Shown here: positions 9,690 to 18,688 of the stretch, in pieces | Position numbering within the stretch: the first letter of the stretch is position 1 | Layout of the letters: each line of letters starts with the position of its first letter | NCBI RefSeq assembly: GCF_017308075.1 | Contig: NZ_JAFKFX010000032.1 | Span: 124,001-188,000, forward strand | Length of the DNA: 64,000 nt | From: Allobosea sp. | GTDB lineage: Bacteria > Pseudomonadota > Alphaproteobacteria > Rhizobiales > Beijerinckiaceae | Direction of reading: 5' to 3' | Program-made: the position numbers and the translations under genes | Notes under the pieces: generated by a model | Database searches by the model: none | What the model was told of the DNA's origin: nothing | What the model saw: the letters and a program-made list of their open reading frames with translations, nothing else

Positions 9690-9722
9690 GGCATAGCTCC
9701 TCGCTTGTCGTCGTCGGGAGCA

Positions 9723-9771
9723 CGGCGAAGCAATCCGGAATTGCGCATTGTCGCCTTGGATTGCTCCGCCG
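9723..9771. repeat. Imperfect inverted repeat downstream of the oxoprolinase gene
   Basis: Fourteen-base arms CGGCGAAGCAATCC and GGATTGCTCCGCCG, with one mismatch, flank a 21-base centre. It lies between the oxoprolinase stop and the SDR start. It resembles the small extragenic palindromes found in many Hyphomicrobiales genomes and could also act as an mRNA 3'-end hairpin. Confidence 0.5.
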
Positions 9772-9815
9772 GCTGAAGTCTCCTTGCAACGACGCTTGCG
9801 CGAAGGAGACCGACC

Positions 9816-10511
9816 ATGCCCCAGACCTGGATGATCACCGGTGCCAATCGCGGCATCGGACTGGCCCTGACCATGGAGTTGCTGCGGCGGGGCGATCATG
9901 TGATCGCCGCGGCGCGCGATCCCTGGGGCGGGGCGCTGGCCGAGCTGGCAGGCGTGCATGTCGGGCAACTGACGCCGCTCGAACTCGACGTGACCTCCGA
10001 CGAAAGCGTCGCCGCTGCCAAGCGGGCGCTCGCCGGGCGGCCGCTCGACGTGCTCGTCAACAATGCAGGCATTTACGGGCCGCGGGACCGACAATCGGCC
10101 TTCGATATGGATTTCGACGCCTGGCGCGAGGTCTTCGAGGTCAATGTCTACGCGCCCTTGCGGGTGGCGCAGGCCTTCCTGCCCAATCTCGAGGCGGGCA
10201 GCGGGCGGAAGATCGCGACGATCTCGAGCCGAATGGGCTCGCTCGGCGGCAATCCGTCCGGCGCCATCGCCTACCGATCCTCCAAGGCCGCGGTGAACAT
10301 GGTGATGGTCGTCCTCGGCAATGCGGTGCGCGCCAGCGAGATCGCCGTGCTGCTGTTCCATCCCGGCTGGGTGCAGACCGATATGGGTGGCGGCGGGGCC
10401 GATATCCCGGCGACGGAGAGCGCCGCCGGGTTGATCGAAACCATCGACGCTTCCGGCATGGCGCAGACCAACAGCTTCCGGACCTGGAAGGGCGAAACGA
10501 TCCCCTGGTAA
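9816..10511 (+). CDS. Short-chain dehydrogenase/reductase
   Basis: A 231-residue Rossmann-fold oxidoreductase. TGANRGIG near residue 7 binds the cofactor dinucleotide and NNAG lies near residue 84. The catalytic YxxxK appears as YRSSK, preceded by the active-site serine region ISSRMGS. It resembles the C-factor/sniffer-like SDR subgroup, whose substrate cannot be read from sequence. A good ribosome site (GAAGGAGA) precedes the ATG. The next gene starts 90 bp later on the same strand and may be co-transcribed. Confidence 0.88.
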   Translation: MPQTWMITGANRGIGLALTMELLRRGDHVIAAARDPWGGALAELAGVHVGQLTPLELDVTSDESVAAAKRALAGRPLDVLVNNAGIYGPRDRQSAFDMDFDAWREVFEVNVYAPLRVAQAFLPNLEAGSGRKIATISSRMGSLGGNPSGAIAYRSSKAAVNMVMVVLGNAVRASEIAVLLFHPGWVQTDMGGGGADIPATESAAGLIETIDASGMAQTNSFRTWKGETIPW

Positions 10512-10601
10512 ATGCCGCGGCTGTCCACAAGCCGGTCGCGATGGACCTGAGCCAGACGCTCGCCTAATCCTCGCTTGTTCGAAGCTTGTGAGGAACCGTT
10601 C

Positions 10602-11405
10602 ATGATCCGCATCACGCTTGCCGGCTGCACCGGCTGGGTCGGCAAGGCGCTCGTCGCCGCGATCATGGCCGCGCCCGATCTCGAACTGGTCGCGGGCGTT
10701 TCGCGCCAGGCCGCCGGGCGCGATCTCGGCGAGGCGGCGGAATTGCCGGCGAGCGGGCTGCCGATCTTCGCAACGGTCGCGGAGGCGCTTGGCGTGCCGA
10801 GCGATGTGCTGATCGACTACACCAAGCCGGACAGCGTGAAGAGCAACGTGCTTTCGGCGATCGCCGCCGGGCGCCATGTCGTGGTCGGCACCTCCGGCAT
10901 GTCGGGCGCGGACTATGCCGGGATCGAGCAGGCCGCGCTCGCAGCGGGCGTCGGGGTGCTCGCCGCCGGCAATTTCTCGATCACCGCGACGCTGCTGCGG
11001 CGTTTCGCCCGCGAGGCGGTGAAATATGTGCCGGATGTCGAGATCATCGACTATTCCTCGCCCGGAAAGCCGGACACGCCCTCGGGCACGGGTTTCGAAC
11101 TGGCCGAAACGCTCGCTGCCGAGCGCATGGCCGCGACCTCGCTGCCCGTCTCCGCGCTCGGCGGGGTCCGCGAGACGCGCGGCGGCGCGATCGGTGTGCC
11201 GCATCCGGTACAGGTGCATTCGCTGCGCATGCCCGGCTTCGTACTCTCCTGCGAGGCGGTGTTCGGCCTTGAGGATGAGCGCTTGGTCATTCGCCACGAT
11301 GCCGGCACCTCCGCTGCTCCCTATGTGGGGGGAACCTTGCTGGCGGCGCGGCGCGTCGGTGAGCAGCCCGGTCTGCGCCGTGGCCTCGACAGCCTGATGG
11401 CTTGA
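10602..11405 (+). CDS. DapB-like reductase with a divergent active site
   Basis: A 267-residue protein with the dihydrodipicolinate reductase layout: nucleotide site GCTGWVGK (residues 8-15), the GTSGM segment, and KPDTPSGTG near 156-164. In true DapB the active-site loop reads HHRHKxDxPSGT. Here the corresponding stretch is YSSPGKPDTPSGT, so the catalytic histidine is missing while the lysine remains. It is therefore probably a paralog with another substrate, and I do not assign dapB. The start follows GAGGAACC. It could form a unit with the SDR upstream. Confidence 0.75.
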   Translation: MIRITLAGCTGWVGKALVAAIMAAPDLELVAGVSRQAAGRDLGEAAELPASGLPIFATVAEALGVPSDVLIDYTKPDSVKSNVLSAIAAGRHVVVGTSGMSGADYAGIEQAALAAGVGVLAAGNFSITATLLRRFAREAVKYVPDVEIIDYSSPGKPDTPSGTGFELAETLAAERMAATSLPVSALGGVRETRGGAIGVPHPVQVHSLRMPGFVLSCEAVFGLEDERLVIRHDAGTSAAPYVGGTLLAARRVGEQPGLRRGLDSLMA

Positions 11406-11524
11406 GTCTCGGCCGATGTCCTGTCGAAAAATTCTTATTATTTCAAATGCTTAGCTGGCTTCATTAAGGATCTGTTCGCTCGCGGTTGCGAGAAAGGCCG
11501 CGCGCGAAACGGTAGTGAGGCGAG

Positions 11525-13201
11525 ATGCGGCGCTTTGGTTTGACGGCGAAGATCACCCTGCTCTTCGCGCTGTTCGGGATCGCTGCGGCGCTGGGGCTGG
11601 CGGGCGCGCTCGGTGGCCTTGCCTCGGTGCACCAGATCGACCGCGAAGCGTTCAACGGGCTTCAGCTCGCCAATCGTGCCTCGCTGCTGTCGAGCCGCGT
11701 GGCGCAGGCCTCGCTGCTCAGCCGCTTCGATGACGGCGCCAGTCCACAACAGGTCGAGCAGGCTCTCGATGCTCTCGATGCCGCGATCGAACTGGTCGAT
11801 GCCGCGCGTGCGAGCCTGGTCTCGGCGCTGCCGCCGGAGCTGTCGCAGGCCCATCCGACGCTCGATGCCAGCATCCGCACCTTCATCGATTTTCAGCGCG
11901 ACATTGTCGACATCGGCCGCCGCGTCTCGGCCAAGGCAGCGCTGATCGAGGCCTCGGCGGAAGCGGCGAAGGAGAATGTCCGCCAGATCATCAGCGTCAC
12001 CGCGACGATCCGTGACGATCTCGACCGGCAGGCGGGGCAGGCCGCCTCGAGTGCCGAGATGCTGGCGCATCAGGTGCGGCTGCGGGTGCTCCTGATCGCC
12101 GTCGGCCTGCCGCTCGCCGGTGGAGCGCTCGCCATCACCCTGCTGCGCGCCCATCTGACCCGGCCATTGCGCGAGCTGATGGCGGCGATCGATGCGACCA
12201 TGGCGAGCGAGCATGTCATCGAGGTCCCGCATCGGCGCCGGCGCGACGAGATCGGCGAGCTCGCCCGCACGGTGCGGACTTTGAGCGAGGTGCGCGCCAC
12301 GCTGGTGACGCGTGATGCCGAAGCCGGGCTGGCGCAGGCGCATCAGGCGCGCCGCACCGAGGAGCTGCATCGCATCGCCGAGGAATTCGAGACGAAGATC
12401 GGCCGCCTGCTCGGCGACATCGCCGCGGCGAGCGAGGGCTTGCGGGCCGCGCTCGGCGATTCCGCCGTCCAGGCCGAACAGATCTCGCAGAGCGGCGGGG
12501 CTGCCGCGGGGGCGGTGGTCGACGCCGCCGAGGAAGCGAACCGGATCTCGGATGCGGCTCTGCGGCTCGAGGACGTGGTGGAGCAGATCAATCACGAGGT
12601 CCGTCGCGTTTCGCAGACGGCGACCGAAGCGACACGTGACGCCGCCGGAACGGCCAGTCTGGTCGGGCGGCTGACCGATAATGCCGGCCAGATCCGCGAT
12701 GTCGTCGCGCTGATCGAGGCGATCGCGCGCCAGACGAACCTGCTCGCATTGAACGCCACGATCGAGGCCGCCCGCGCGGGGGCGCATGGCCGCGGCTTCG
12801 CCGTGGTCGCGAGCGAGGTCAAGGCGCTCGCGGCTCAGACGGCCGATGCCACGGCGAAGGTGGCCACGCGGATCGTTGCGGTCGACGAGGCGCTGTCGCA
12901 GGCGGCGACCGCGATCTCCGGCATCGTCACGCGTGTCGGTGCGGTCGAGCAGACCAGCACCGAGATTTCCAGCATGGTCGCCTCGCATAGCGGCCTGCTG
13001 CAGAATCTTGGCGAGACCATCGCCCGCATATCGGAAGTGACACGTGGCGGCGTCGAGGCGATGACGGCGATCGTCGAGGCCAATTCCCTCAGCGTGACGC
13101 GTGCCGAGCAAGGAGCGAGCGGTGCCAGACGGCTCGACGAGCGCATCACCGCATTGCAGGTCGAGGCGAACCAGTTCGCACGACGCCTGCGCTCTGCGTG
13201 A
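11525..13201 (+). CDS. Methyl-accepting chemotaxis protein
   Basis: A 558-residue transmembrane chemoreceptor. A first helix (about residues 8-30) and a second (about 185-208) bracket a mostly helical periplasmic sensor of about 155 residues, followed by a HAMP linker (about 209-262). The signalling tip [20 protein letters not shown] near residue 400 identifies the CheA/CheW-binding hairpin, and [15 protein letters not shown] follows. The sensor shows no family I recognise. The gene stands alone, preceded by a 119-bp AT-richer stretch (11406-11524) likely to hold its promoter. Confidence 0.93.
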   Translation: MRRFGLTAKITLLFALFGIAAALGLAGALGGLASVHQIDREAFNGLQLANRASLLSSRVAQASLLSRFDDGASPQQVEQALDALDAAIELVDAARASLVSALPPELSQAHPTLDASIRTFIDFQRDIVDIGRRVSAKAALIEASAEAAKENVRQIISVTATIRDDLDRQAGQAASSAEMLAHQVRLRVLLIAVGLPLAGGALAITLLRAHLTRPLRELMAAIDATMASEHVIEVPHRRRRDEIGELARTVRTLSEVRATLVTRDAEAGLAQAHQARRTEELHRIAEEFETKIGRLLGDIAAASEGLRAALGDSAVQAEQISQSGGAAAGAVVDAAEEANRISDAALRLEDVVEQINHEVRRVSQTATEATRDAAGTASLVGRLTDNAGQIRDVVALIEAIARQTNLLALNATIEAARAGAHGRGFAVVASEVKALAAQTADATAKVATRIVAVDEALSQAATAISGIVTRVGAVEQTSTEISSMVASHSGLLQNLGETIARISEVTRGGVEAMTAIVEANSLSVTRAEQGASGARRLDERITALQVEANQFARRLRSA

Positions 13202-13267
13202 TCGGCACTTGCCGTATGAGCGCGACTCGCGGCCATTGGGCGCCATGTCCGCAGAATCGATCTCATC

Positions 13268-14359
13268 ATGAACTGGTCGCCACAGCAGGACGACGCGCTC
13301 CGTGCCGTCTCGGACTGGCTGAAGAGTGGCTCGCCGCAGCTTTTCCGCCTGTTCGGCTATGCCGGTACCGGCAAGACCACGCTCGCCCGGCACATCGCCG
13401 AGGATGTCGACGGCACGGTCGTCTTCGCCGCCTTCACCGGCAAGGCGGCCCTCGTCCTGCGCAACAAGGGCTGCGAGGGCGCGCAGACCATCCATTCGCT
13501 GATCTACCGCTCGCGCGGAGTGGACGAGGAGAGCCCGACCTTCGTGCTCAACCGCGAGAGTGTCGCGGCCAAGGCCAAGCTGATCATCATCGACGAATGC
13601 TCGATGGTCGACGAGGAGCTCGGCCGCGACCTGCTCTCCTTCGGCACAAAGGTGCTGGTGCTGGGCGACCCCGCGCAGCTGCCGCCGGTCAAGGGCGGCG
13701 GCTTCTTCACCGAGGCCGAGCCCGACATCATGCTGACCGAGGTGCACCGCCAGGCGGCCGACAACCCGATCGTGCGGATGTCGATGATCGTGCGCGAGGG
13801 CGGGCGGCTCGAGGTCGGCGAATACGGCGAGAGCCGCGTGATCAGGCGTGATCAGATCACGCCCGAGATCGTACTCTCGGCCGGGCAGGTGCTGGTCGGC
13901 CTGAACAAGACGCGCCGGGGCTACAATGCCCGGATGCGGCAGCTGATGGGGCACAGCTCGAACGTGCCCGTCGTCGGCGAGAAGCTGGTCTGCCTGCGTA
14001 ACGACAAGAGCAAGGGGCTGCTCAATGGCGGCGCCTGGATCGTGCAGGAACTGAAGACCTCGAAGAAGGGGCTGGTCACCATGCGGGTGACGCCGGAGGA
14101 CGATACCGGCGGGAAACCGGTGAAAGTCTCGGTGCTGCCGTACTTCTTCGACGGCACCGAGGAGGAGGTGCCCTGGGAGCTGCGGCGCCACACCGACGAG
14201 TTCACCTTCGGCTACGCCCTCACCGTCCACAAGGCGCAGGGCTCGCAATGGGACGATGTCGTGCTGTTCGACGAGGCCTACGCCTTTCGCGAGCATCGGG
14301 CGCGCTGGCTCTATACCGGCCTGACCCGCGCGGCCGAGACGATCACGGTGGTGATGTAA
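13268..14359 (+). CDS. RecD-like superfamily 1 DNA helicase / AAA ATPase
   Basis: A 363-residue protein with Walker A GYAGTGKTT (residues 31-39), Walker B IIIDECSMVD, motif III GDPAQLPPV and the C-terminal motif V-like TVHKAQGSQWDDVV of RecD/TraA-type helicases. It lacks the N-terminal barrel of full RecD2, so it is a compact stand-alone version like those often annotated as ATP-dependent RecD-like helicase. Its likely role is 5'-3' DNA unwinding in repair or processing. It ends 12 bp from the convergent GntR gene. Confidence 0.88.
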   Translation: MNWSPQQDDALRAVSDWLKSGSPQLFRLFGYAGTGKTTLARHIAEDVDGTVVFAAFTGKAALVLRNKGCEGAQTIHSLIYRSRGVDEESPTFVLNRESVAAKAKLIIIDECSMVDEELGRDLLSFGTKVLVLGDPAQLPPVKGGGFFTEAEPDIMLTEVHRQAADNPIVRMSMIVREGGRLEVGEYGESRVIRRDQITPEIVLSAGQVLVGLNKTRRGYNARMRQLMGHSSNVPVVGEKLVCLRNDKSKGLLNGGAWIVQELKTSKKGLVTMRVTPEDDTGGKPVKVSVLPYFFDGTEEEVPWELRRHTDEFTFGYALTVHKAQGSQWDDVVLFDEAYAFREHRARWLYTGLTRAAETITVVM

Positions 14360-14371
14360 CGGCTGGCGCGT

Positions 14372-15073
14372 TCAGGCGCGGCCGGTGTCGGCCTCCTGCC
14401 GCCGCAGCGCCTTCAGCCGGCTGATCAGATGGCGGGCGCCCATCAGGATGTGCTGCTCCAGATGCGCGCTGGCGCGGGCGACGTCGCCCTGCCGGCAGAG
14501 GTCGAGCAGGACCTGATGCTCGCGGTTCATCTTCTCGCGCGAACCGGTCAGCCTGATCGGCAGCGGGAAGTGACGATAGGCGTTGAGATAGAGCTTGCGT
14601 ACCAGCGCCAGGGTCTGGGGACGATTGGCCGGCTCGTAGAGCGTCGCGTGAAAATCCCAGTTGAGGTTCGACCAGTTCTCGTCGCGCCGGTCCTCGACCA
14701 TCTGGGCGAATAGCGCCTCGGCCTTCTGGAAATGCGGCTCTGAGAGCAGCGGCATGGACTGTTCCAGGAGCCAGGTCTCGAGCCGGGCCCGGATCTCGTA
14801 GACCTCTTCGAGATCGTCGATCGACAGGCTGGAGACGACCGCGCCCTTATGGGACTGCATGGTCACCAGCCCCTCGGCCTCGAGCTGGTGCAGCGCCTCG
14901 CGGATCGGCACGCGGCTGACGCCGAACTCTGCCGCCAGCTTCTCCTGCCGCAGCAAGGTCGCTTCCGGCAGGGCGCCGGACAGGATCTGCTCGCGCAGGA
15001 GGTCGACGACCCGGCCGGTCGTCGTGACGCGGTGCAGCGTCATGGTCTTCTCGGGGCTGGTCGCGGTTGTCAT
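14372..15073 (-). CDS. GntR-family regulator, FCD subgroup
   Basis: A 233-residue protein with an N-terminal winged helix (LREQILSGALPEATLLRQEKLA, then FGVSRVPIREALHQLEAEGLV). A C-terminal all-helical FCD ligand domain follows, with the histidine-rich metal/ligand site spread over residues about 130-215. FCD regulators typically sense organic acids or amino-acid-derived acids. It is divergent from the glycosylasparaginase gene and probably controls it together with itself. Confidence 0.9.
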   Translation of the reverse strand: MTTATSPEKTMTLHRVTTTGRVVDLLREQILSGALPEATLLRQEKLAAEFGVSRVPIREALHQLEAEGLVTMQSHKGAVVSSLSIDDLEEVYEIRARLETWLLEQSMPLLSEPHFQKAEALFAQMVEDRRDENWSNLNWDFHATLYEPANRPQTLALVRKLYLNAYRHFPLPIRLTGSREKMNREHQVLLDLCRQGDVARASAHLEQHILMGARHLISRLKALRRQEADTGRA

Positions 15074-15178
15074 CGCCTGATTTCTGGATTCCCGGCCTCG
15101 GCGGCTTGCCTCCGTTCCTGCCGGAAAACCGTACTTCTTTCAATCCGGCGCCCCCGTGAACGCTCTATGGCGGATATT

Positions 15179-15286
15179 TTGGATCCTATGAATTATTGCG
15201 CGAGAGGCCATTGGAGAGCGCCATTTCCTCAGAATGGCGCTGTTGCGAACGTCGGTTGCATCCGATACAGAAAAATTGGATTCAAT
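15179..15286 (+). promoter_or_regulatory. Divergent control region with TTGGAT-type operator candidates
   Basis: ATTGGATTCAAT (15275-15286) is an inverted repeat (ATTG-N4-CAAT) ending 26 bp before the asparaginase start. TTGGAT recurs at 15179-15184 in TTGGATCCTATGAA. Both sites lie in AT-rich patches of the 239-bp gap between the GntR gene and the asparaginase gene. Palindromes of this size in such gaps are usual for FCD-type GntR regulators, but no binding is shown here. Confidence 0.4.
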
Positions 15287-15312
15287 ATTCAATTCTTCTA
15301 AAGGCGCCTGAA

Positions 15313-16293
15313 ATGATCGCGATCAGCAACAATGAGGGGGCCAGCGGCATCGGTGCGACGGCACGGGAACTCCTCGGCGGCGCCAGGGCGCTGGACGCGA
15401 TCGAGGCAGGCGTCCGGCTGGTCGAGGCCGATGAGAGCGTTCGGACGGTCGGGCGCGGTGGCTGGCCGAATCTGCTCGGCGAGGTCGAGCTCGACGCATC
15501 GGTCATGGATGGTTCGACGCTTCGCACGGGGGCGATTGGGGCGCTCGGCGGCTATCTGCATCCGATCAGCATCGCCCGTCAGGTGATGGAGCGGCTGCCG
15601 CATGTGCTCCTGGTCGGGGAGGGTGCGCGGCGCTTCGCCGCCGAGATCGGGGCCGAGGCCGGGGAACTCCTGATGCCGCATGCCCGCACCGCCTGGGCGC
15701 GCTGGTTCGCGGACGAGGTCGGCGAGGCCGATCGTTCCGCCTGGCCCGACGTGCCGATGGCCGAGCTCTGCAAACAGGCGATCGACCCGGAGATCGGCCG
15801 CGACACCACCGTCTTCCTGGCGCAGGACAAGGCTGGCCATATCGGGGCGGGGACGAGCACCTCCGGCTGGGGCTGGAAATACCCTGGCCGCCTCGGCGAC
15901 AGCCCGATCATCGGGGCCGGCTCCTATGCCGATACCCGCTACGGCGCCTGCGCCTGCACCGGCGTCGGCGAAATGAGCATCCGGGCCGGCACCGCCCGCG
16001 CCGTGGTGCTCTACATGAAGATGGGCATGAGCGTGGAGGAGGCTGTCCATGAGGCCGTCGACGACATGCGCGCCCTGAAGGGCGGATTGATCGGCCGCGT
16101 CACCATCCATGCGATCGACGCCGCCGATGGTCACAAGGTCGTCGCCGTCAACGGCCTGCCGGAGAACCATTACTGGCTCTGGCGTGAAGGCGAGGCCGCG
16201 CCCGCCAGCCATCCGGCCGAGATCATCGCGATCAGCGACGACCCCGCGCCCAAGCCCACCGCCCACCGGCGCTATGAGCGCCTGGGCCTCTGA
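15313..16293 (+). CDS. N4-(beta-N-acetylglucosaminyl)-L-asparaginase family protein
   Basis: A 326-residue Ntn-hydrolase. The pattern RDTTVFLAQDKAGHIGAGTSTSG matches (split here at GHIG) the autocleavage site of glycosylasparaginases, with Thr165 as the likely new N-terminal nucleophile. GRLGDSPIIGAGSYAD is the substrate-binding signature. The family cleaves the GlcNAc-Asn bond or isoaspartyl peptides after self-processing into two chains. No export signal is visible, so it is probably cytoplasmic. It sits between a divergent GntR regulator and an amino-acid binding protein. Confidence 0.87.
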   Translation: MIAISNNEGASGIGATARELLGGARALDAIEAGVRLVEADESVRTVGRGGWPNLLGEVELDASVMDGSTLRTGAIGALGGYLHPISIARQVMERLPHVLLVGEGARRFAAEIGAEAGELLMPHARTAWARWFADEVGEADRSAWPDVPMAELCKQAIDPEIGRDTTVFLAQDKAGHIGAGTSTSGWGWKYPGRLGDSPIIGAGSYADTRYGACACTGVGEMSIRAGTARAVVLYMKMGMSVEEAVHEAVDDMRALKGGLIGRVTIHAIDAADGHKVVAVNGLPENHYWLWREGEAAPASHPAEIIAISDDPAPKPTAHRRYERLGL

Positions 16294-16338
16294 AAGCCGA
16301 ATTCGGCTCGATCACCATCAACCGCAGGAGGAAAGTTC

Positions 16339-17361
16339 ATGTCCCGGATCGGAAAGACCGCGCTGCTGGCGCTGGCCGGCTCACTGCTGATCAGCACCGG
16401 TGCCCTGGCGCAGACGACGCTGGCGAAGGTCAAGGAGCGCGGCCAGTTGCTCTGCGGCACCAGCACCGGCATTGCCGGTTTCAGCCTCGCCGACGGACAG
16501 GGCAAATGGTCGGGGCTCGACGTCGATGTCTGTCGGGCTTTGGCCGCGGCGATCTTCGACGATCCCGGCAAGGTCAACTTCATCCCGCTCGCCAGCAAGG
16601 ACCGGCTGGTCGCGCTGCAAAGCGGCGAGATCGACGTGCTGCCGCGGACCACGACCTGGACGCTCAGCCGCGACGCCGGCCAGGGCCTCGATTTCACGGC
16701 GGTGAACTACTATGACGGCCAGGGTTTCCAGCTGCGCAAGAAGGCCGGCATCAAGTCGGTGAAGGAGCTGGACGGCGCCTCGATCTGCACCGTGCAGGGC
16801 ACCACCAACGAGCTGAACCTCGCCGATTATTTCCGCGTCAACAAGATGAAGTACGAGGTCGTCGCCTTCCAGGGCATCGACGAGACGGTGAAGGCCTATG
16901 AGAGCGGCCGCTGCGACGCGATCTCGACCGACATCTCGCAGCTGGTCTCCTACCGGCTGAAGATGGCGGATCCCGCCGAGCACATCCTGTTGCCGGAGGT
17001 GATCTCGAAGGAGCCGATCGGCCCCTATGTCCGCCAGGGCGACGACCAGTGGTTCGACATCGTGCGCTGGACCGTCTTTGCGATGATCAATGCCGAGGAG
17101 CTCGGCGTGAGTTCTGCGAATGTCGGCGAGATGCTGAAATCCGACAATCCGGAAGTGCAGCGCCTGCTCGGCGTCGGCACGAAGCTCGGCGAAGGGCTCG
17201 GCCTGACGGCAGAGTGGGCGGCGAGGATCGTCCGGCATGTCGGCAATTACGGCGAGTCCTATGAGCGCAATCTCGGCTCCGGCAGTCGCATCAACCTGCC
17301 GCGCGGGCTGAACAATCTCTGGTCCAAGGGCGGCATTCAGTTCGCTCCGCCGATCCGCTGA
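16339..17361 (+). CDS. Amino-acid ABC transporter substrate-binding protein (AapJ-like)
   Basis: A 340-residue periplasmic protein. The signal peptide ends at GALAQ near residue 25. The mature protein follows the AapJ/BztA general amino-acid binding pattern: KVKERGQLLCGTSTGIAGFS, GLDVDVCRALAAAIF and TTWTLSRD. It begins 45 bp after the asparaginase stop with an AGGAGGAAA ribosome site, so the two are likely co-transcribed. No permease or ATPase gene follows, so it must use a transporter encoded elsewhere. It may supply asparagine or aspartate-like substrates. Confidence 0.92.
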   Translation: MSRIGKTALLALAGSLLISTGALAQTTLAKVKERGQLLCGTSTGIAGFSLADGQGKWSGLDVDVCRALAAAIFDDPGKVNFIPLASKDRLVALQSGEIDVLPRTTTWTLSRDAGQGLDFTAVNYYDGQGFQLRKKAGIKSVKELDGASICTVQGTTNELNLADYFRVNKMKYEVVAFQGIDETVKAYESGRCDAISTDISQLVSYRLKMADPAEHILLPEVISKEPIGPYVRQGDDQWFDIVRWTVFAMINAEELGVSSANVGEMLKSDNPEVQRLLGVGTKLGEGLGLTAEWAARIVRHVGNYGESYERNLGSGSRINLPRGLNNLWSKGGIQFAPPIR

Positions 17362-17373
17362 TCAGCAGCTATC

Positions 17374-17410
17374 GCCATCGCCCGGATGCGCTGCCGCACC
17401 GGGCGATGGC
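17374..17410 (+). terminator. Long hairpin after the amino-acid binding protein gene
   Basis: A perfect 12-bp stem (GCCATCGCCCGG with CCGGGCGATGGC) closes a 13-base loop 13 bp after the stop codon. No T-run follows, so it is a stabiliser or Rho-independent-like signal of uncertain strength. Confidence 0.4.
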
Positions 17411-17514
17411 ACATAGACAAGGCGAAGGCGGCGCTCATGATGATGCGCCGCCTTTCGCAATAACGACTGCCTGCCGGCTATGCGCGTAGGGTTGCGAGGC
17501 CGAGCCGGTCGGTG

Positions 17515-17832
17515 TCAGTGGGTCGACAGCTTCATCATCACCAGACCGGAGACGATGAGGCCGGCGGCGGCGAGGCGCATCGGCGTCGCGGCCTCGCCCA
17601 GCACCAGGATGCCGACGATGAAAGCACCGACCGCACCGATGCCGGTCCAGATCGTATAGGCCGTGCCGAGCGGCAGGCTGCGCATCGCAAGCGCCAGCAA
17701 GGCGAAGCTGCCGATCATGGTGACGAGGGTGATGACGGTCGGCGTGATCTTGGTGAAGCCGTCCGACTGCTTCATGTAGAATGCCCAGACGACTTCGAGG
17801 ACGCCGGCGACGATGAGGTAGAGCCAGGCCAT
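17515..17832 (-). CDS. Small multidrug resistance (SMR) family exporter, guanidinium type
   Basis: A 105-residue protein with four membrane helices. It begins [20 protein letters not shown], where the glutamate at position 13 is the proton/substrate-coupling residue of SMR transporters. The sequence [11 protein letters not shown] and the [12 protein letters not shown] stretch fit the SugE/Gdx subgroup, which exports guanidinium ion. The guanidine-II riboswitch directly upstream strongly supports guanidinium as the real substrate. A single short gene implies a dual-topology homodimer. Confidence 0.92.
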   Translation of the reverse strand: MAWLYLIVAGVLEVVWAFYMKQSDGFTKITPTVITLVTMIGSFALLALAMRSLPLGTAYTIWTGIGAVGAFIVGILVLGEAATPMRLAAAGLIVSGLVMMKLSTH

Positions 17833-17854
17833 GATCTTCTCCCTTGGAGACGGG

Positions 17855-17900
17855 CCGGGTCGTCCCAGCGGTTCTGCCCGTCACGGGGGAGGTCGTCCTC
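17855..17900 (-). promoter_or_regulatory. Guanidine-II (mini-ykkC) riboswitch
   Basis: On the minus strand two hairpins each carry an ACGA loop. The distal one is GAGG-ACGA-CCTC (17889-17900) and the proximal one TGGG-ACGA-CCCG within 17855-17868, joined by a 20-base linker. Two ACGR-loop hairpins upstream of an SMR gene are the defining form of the mini-ykkC class. The proximal hairpin ends 22 bases before the exporter ATG. Between them, TCTCC can pair with GGAGA of the ribosome site, giving a plausible translational switch relieved by guanidine. Confidence 0.9.
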
Positions 17901-17966
17901 GCCCGCTTATGTTGCACCGCGGTAGGGCGTTTTCAAGTCACGCCCGCCATGCCGGCCCACGAAAAA

Positions 17967-17990
17967 GCCGCGGCTCGTAGGAGCCGCGGC
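17967..17990 (-). terminator. Intrinsic terminator of leuD
   Basis: A perfect 10-bp stem, GCCGCGGCTC with GAGCCGCGGC and a four-base loop, is followed on the minus strand by TTTTT. It lies 48 bp after the leuD stop. A T-run on the other side means it can also work for plus-strand transcripts. Confidence 0.85.
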
Positions 17991-18038
17991 CGAATTTTTT
18001 GACAAAGGCCGTGCCGCCACATGGCCCGAACGCAGGGG

Positions 18039-18641
18039 TCAAGCCCAGGCGCGGGTCTTGAGCTTCTCCTCATAGGCCTCGATCTTCGGGGCCTTCTCCA
18101 TGGTCAGGCCGATATCGTCGAGGCCGTTGAGCAGGCAGTGCTTGCGGAACGGGTCGATCTCGAAGGTCACCGTGCCGCCGTCGGGGCCCTTGATGGTCTG
18201 GCTCTCGAGGTCGATGGTCAGCGTCGCGTTCGAGCCGCGATCGGCATCGTCGAACAGCTTGTCGAGGTCCTCCTGCGAGACCTTGATCGGCAGGATGCCG
18301 TTCTTGAAGCAGTTATTGTAGAAGATGTCGGCGAAGCTGGTGGAGATCACGCAGCGGATGCCGAAGTCGAGCAGGGCCCAGGGGGCGTGCTCGCGCGACG
18401 AGCCGCAGCCGAAATTGTCGCCGGCGACGAGGATCTCCGACTTGCGATAAGCCGGCTGGTTCAGGACGAAGTCCGGATTCTCCGAGCCGTCTTCCTTGTA
18501 GCGCATCTCCGAGAACAGCGCGGTACCGAGCCCGGTGCGCTTGATCGTCTTCAGATACTGCTTGGGGATGATCATGTCAGTGTCGACATTGATCACCTTC
18601 AGCGGGGCGGGCGTCGAGGTCAGGGTAGTGAAGGGCTGCAT
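18039..18641 (-). CDS. leuD: 3-isopropylmalate dehydratase small subunit
   Basis: A 200-residue protein of normal LeuD length. [18 protein letters not shown] and the swivelling-domain signature [13 protein letters not shown] are both clear. With LeuC it forms the cytoplasmic isopropylmalate isomerase that converts 2- to 3-isopropylmalate in leucine synthesis. LeuC is encoded upstream on the same strand but separated by two small genes. LeuB is 40 kb away on the other strand. The ATG follows GGAGAT. Confidence 0.96.
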   Translation of the reverse strand: MQPFTTLTSTPAPLKVINVDTDMIIPKQYLKTIKRTGLGTALFSEMRYKEDGSENPDFVLNQPAYRKSEILVAGDNFGCGSSREHAPWALLDFGIRCVISTSFADIFYNNCFKNGILPIKVSQEDLDKLFDDADRGSNATLTIDLESQTIKGPDGGTVTFEIDPFRKHCLLNGLDDIGLTMEKAPKIEAYEEKLKTRAWA

Positions 18642-18688
18642 GGCTTGATCTCCTGAATGCTGTTGGGAAGGCGGCTTGCGGTGGCCTG

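Noticed and set aside
7128-11297. Very long minus-strand open frame (about 1390 codons) opposite the oxoprolinase, SDR and DapB-like genes
   Set aside because: It is antisense to three conserved genes, has a composition dominated by Arg, His, Asp and Gly, spans gene boundaries and matches no family. It is a by-product of high GC content.
11438-14296. Minus-strand open frame of about 950 codons opposite the chemoreceptor and helicase
   Set aside because: Antisense to two clearly conserved genes and crossing the gap between them. No domain.
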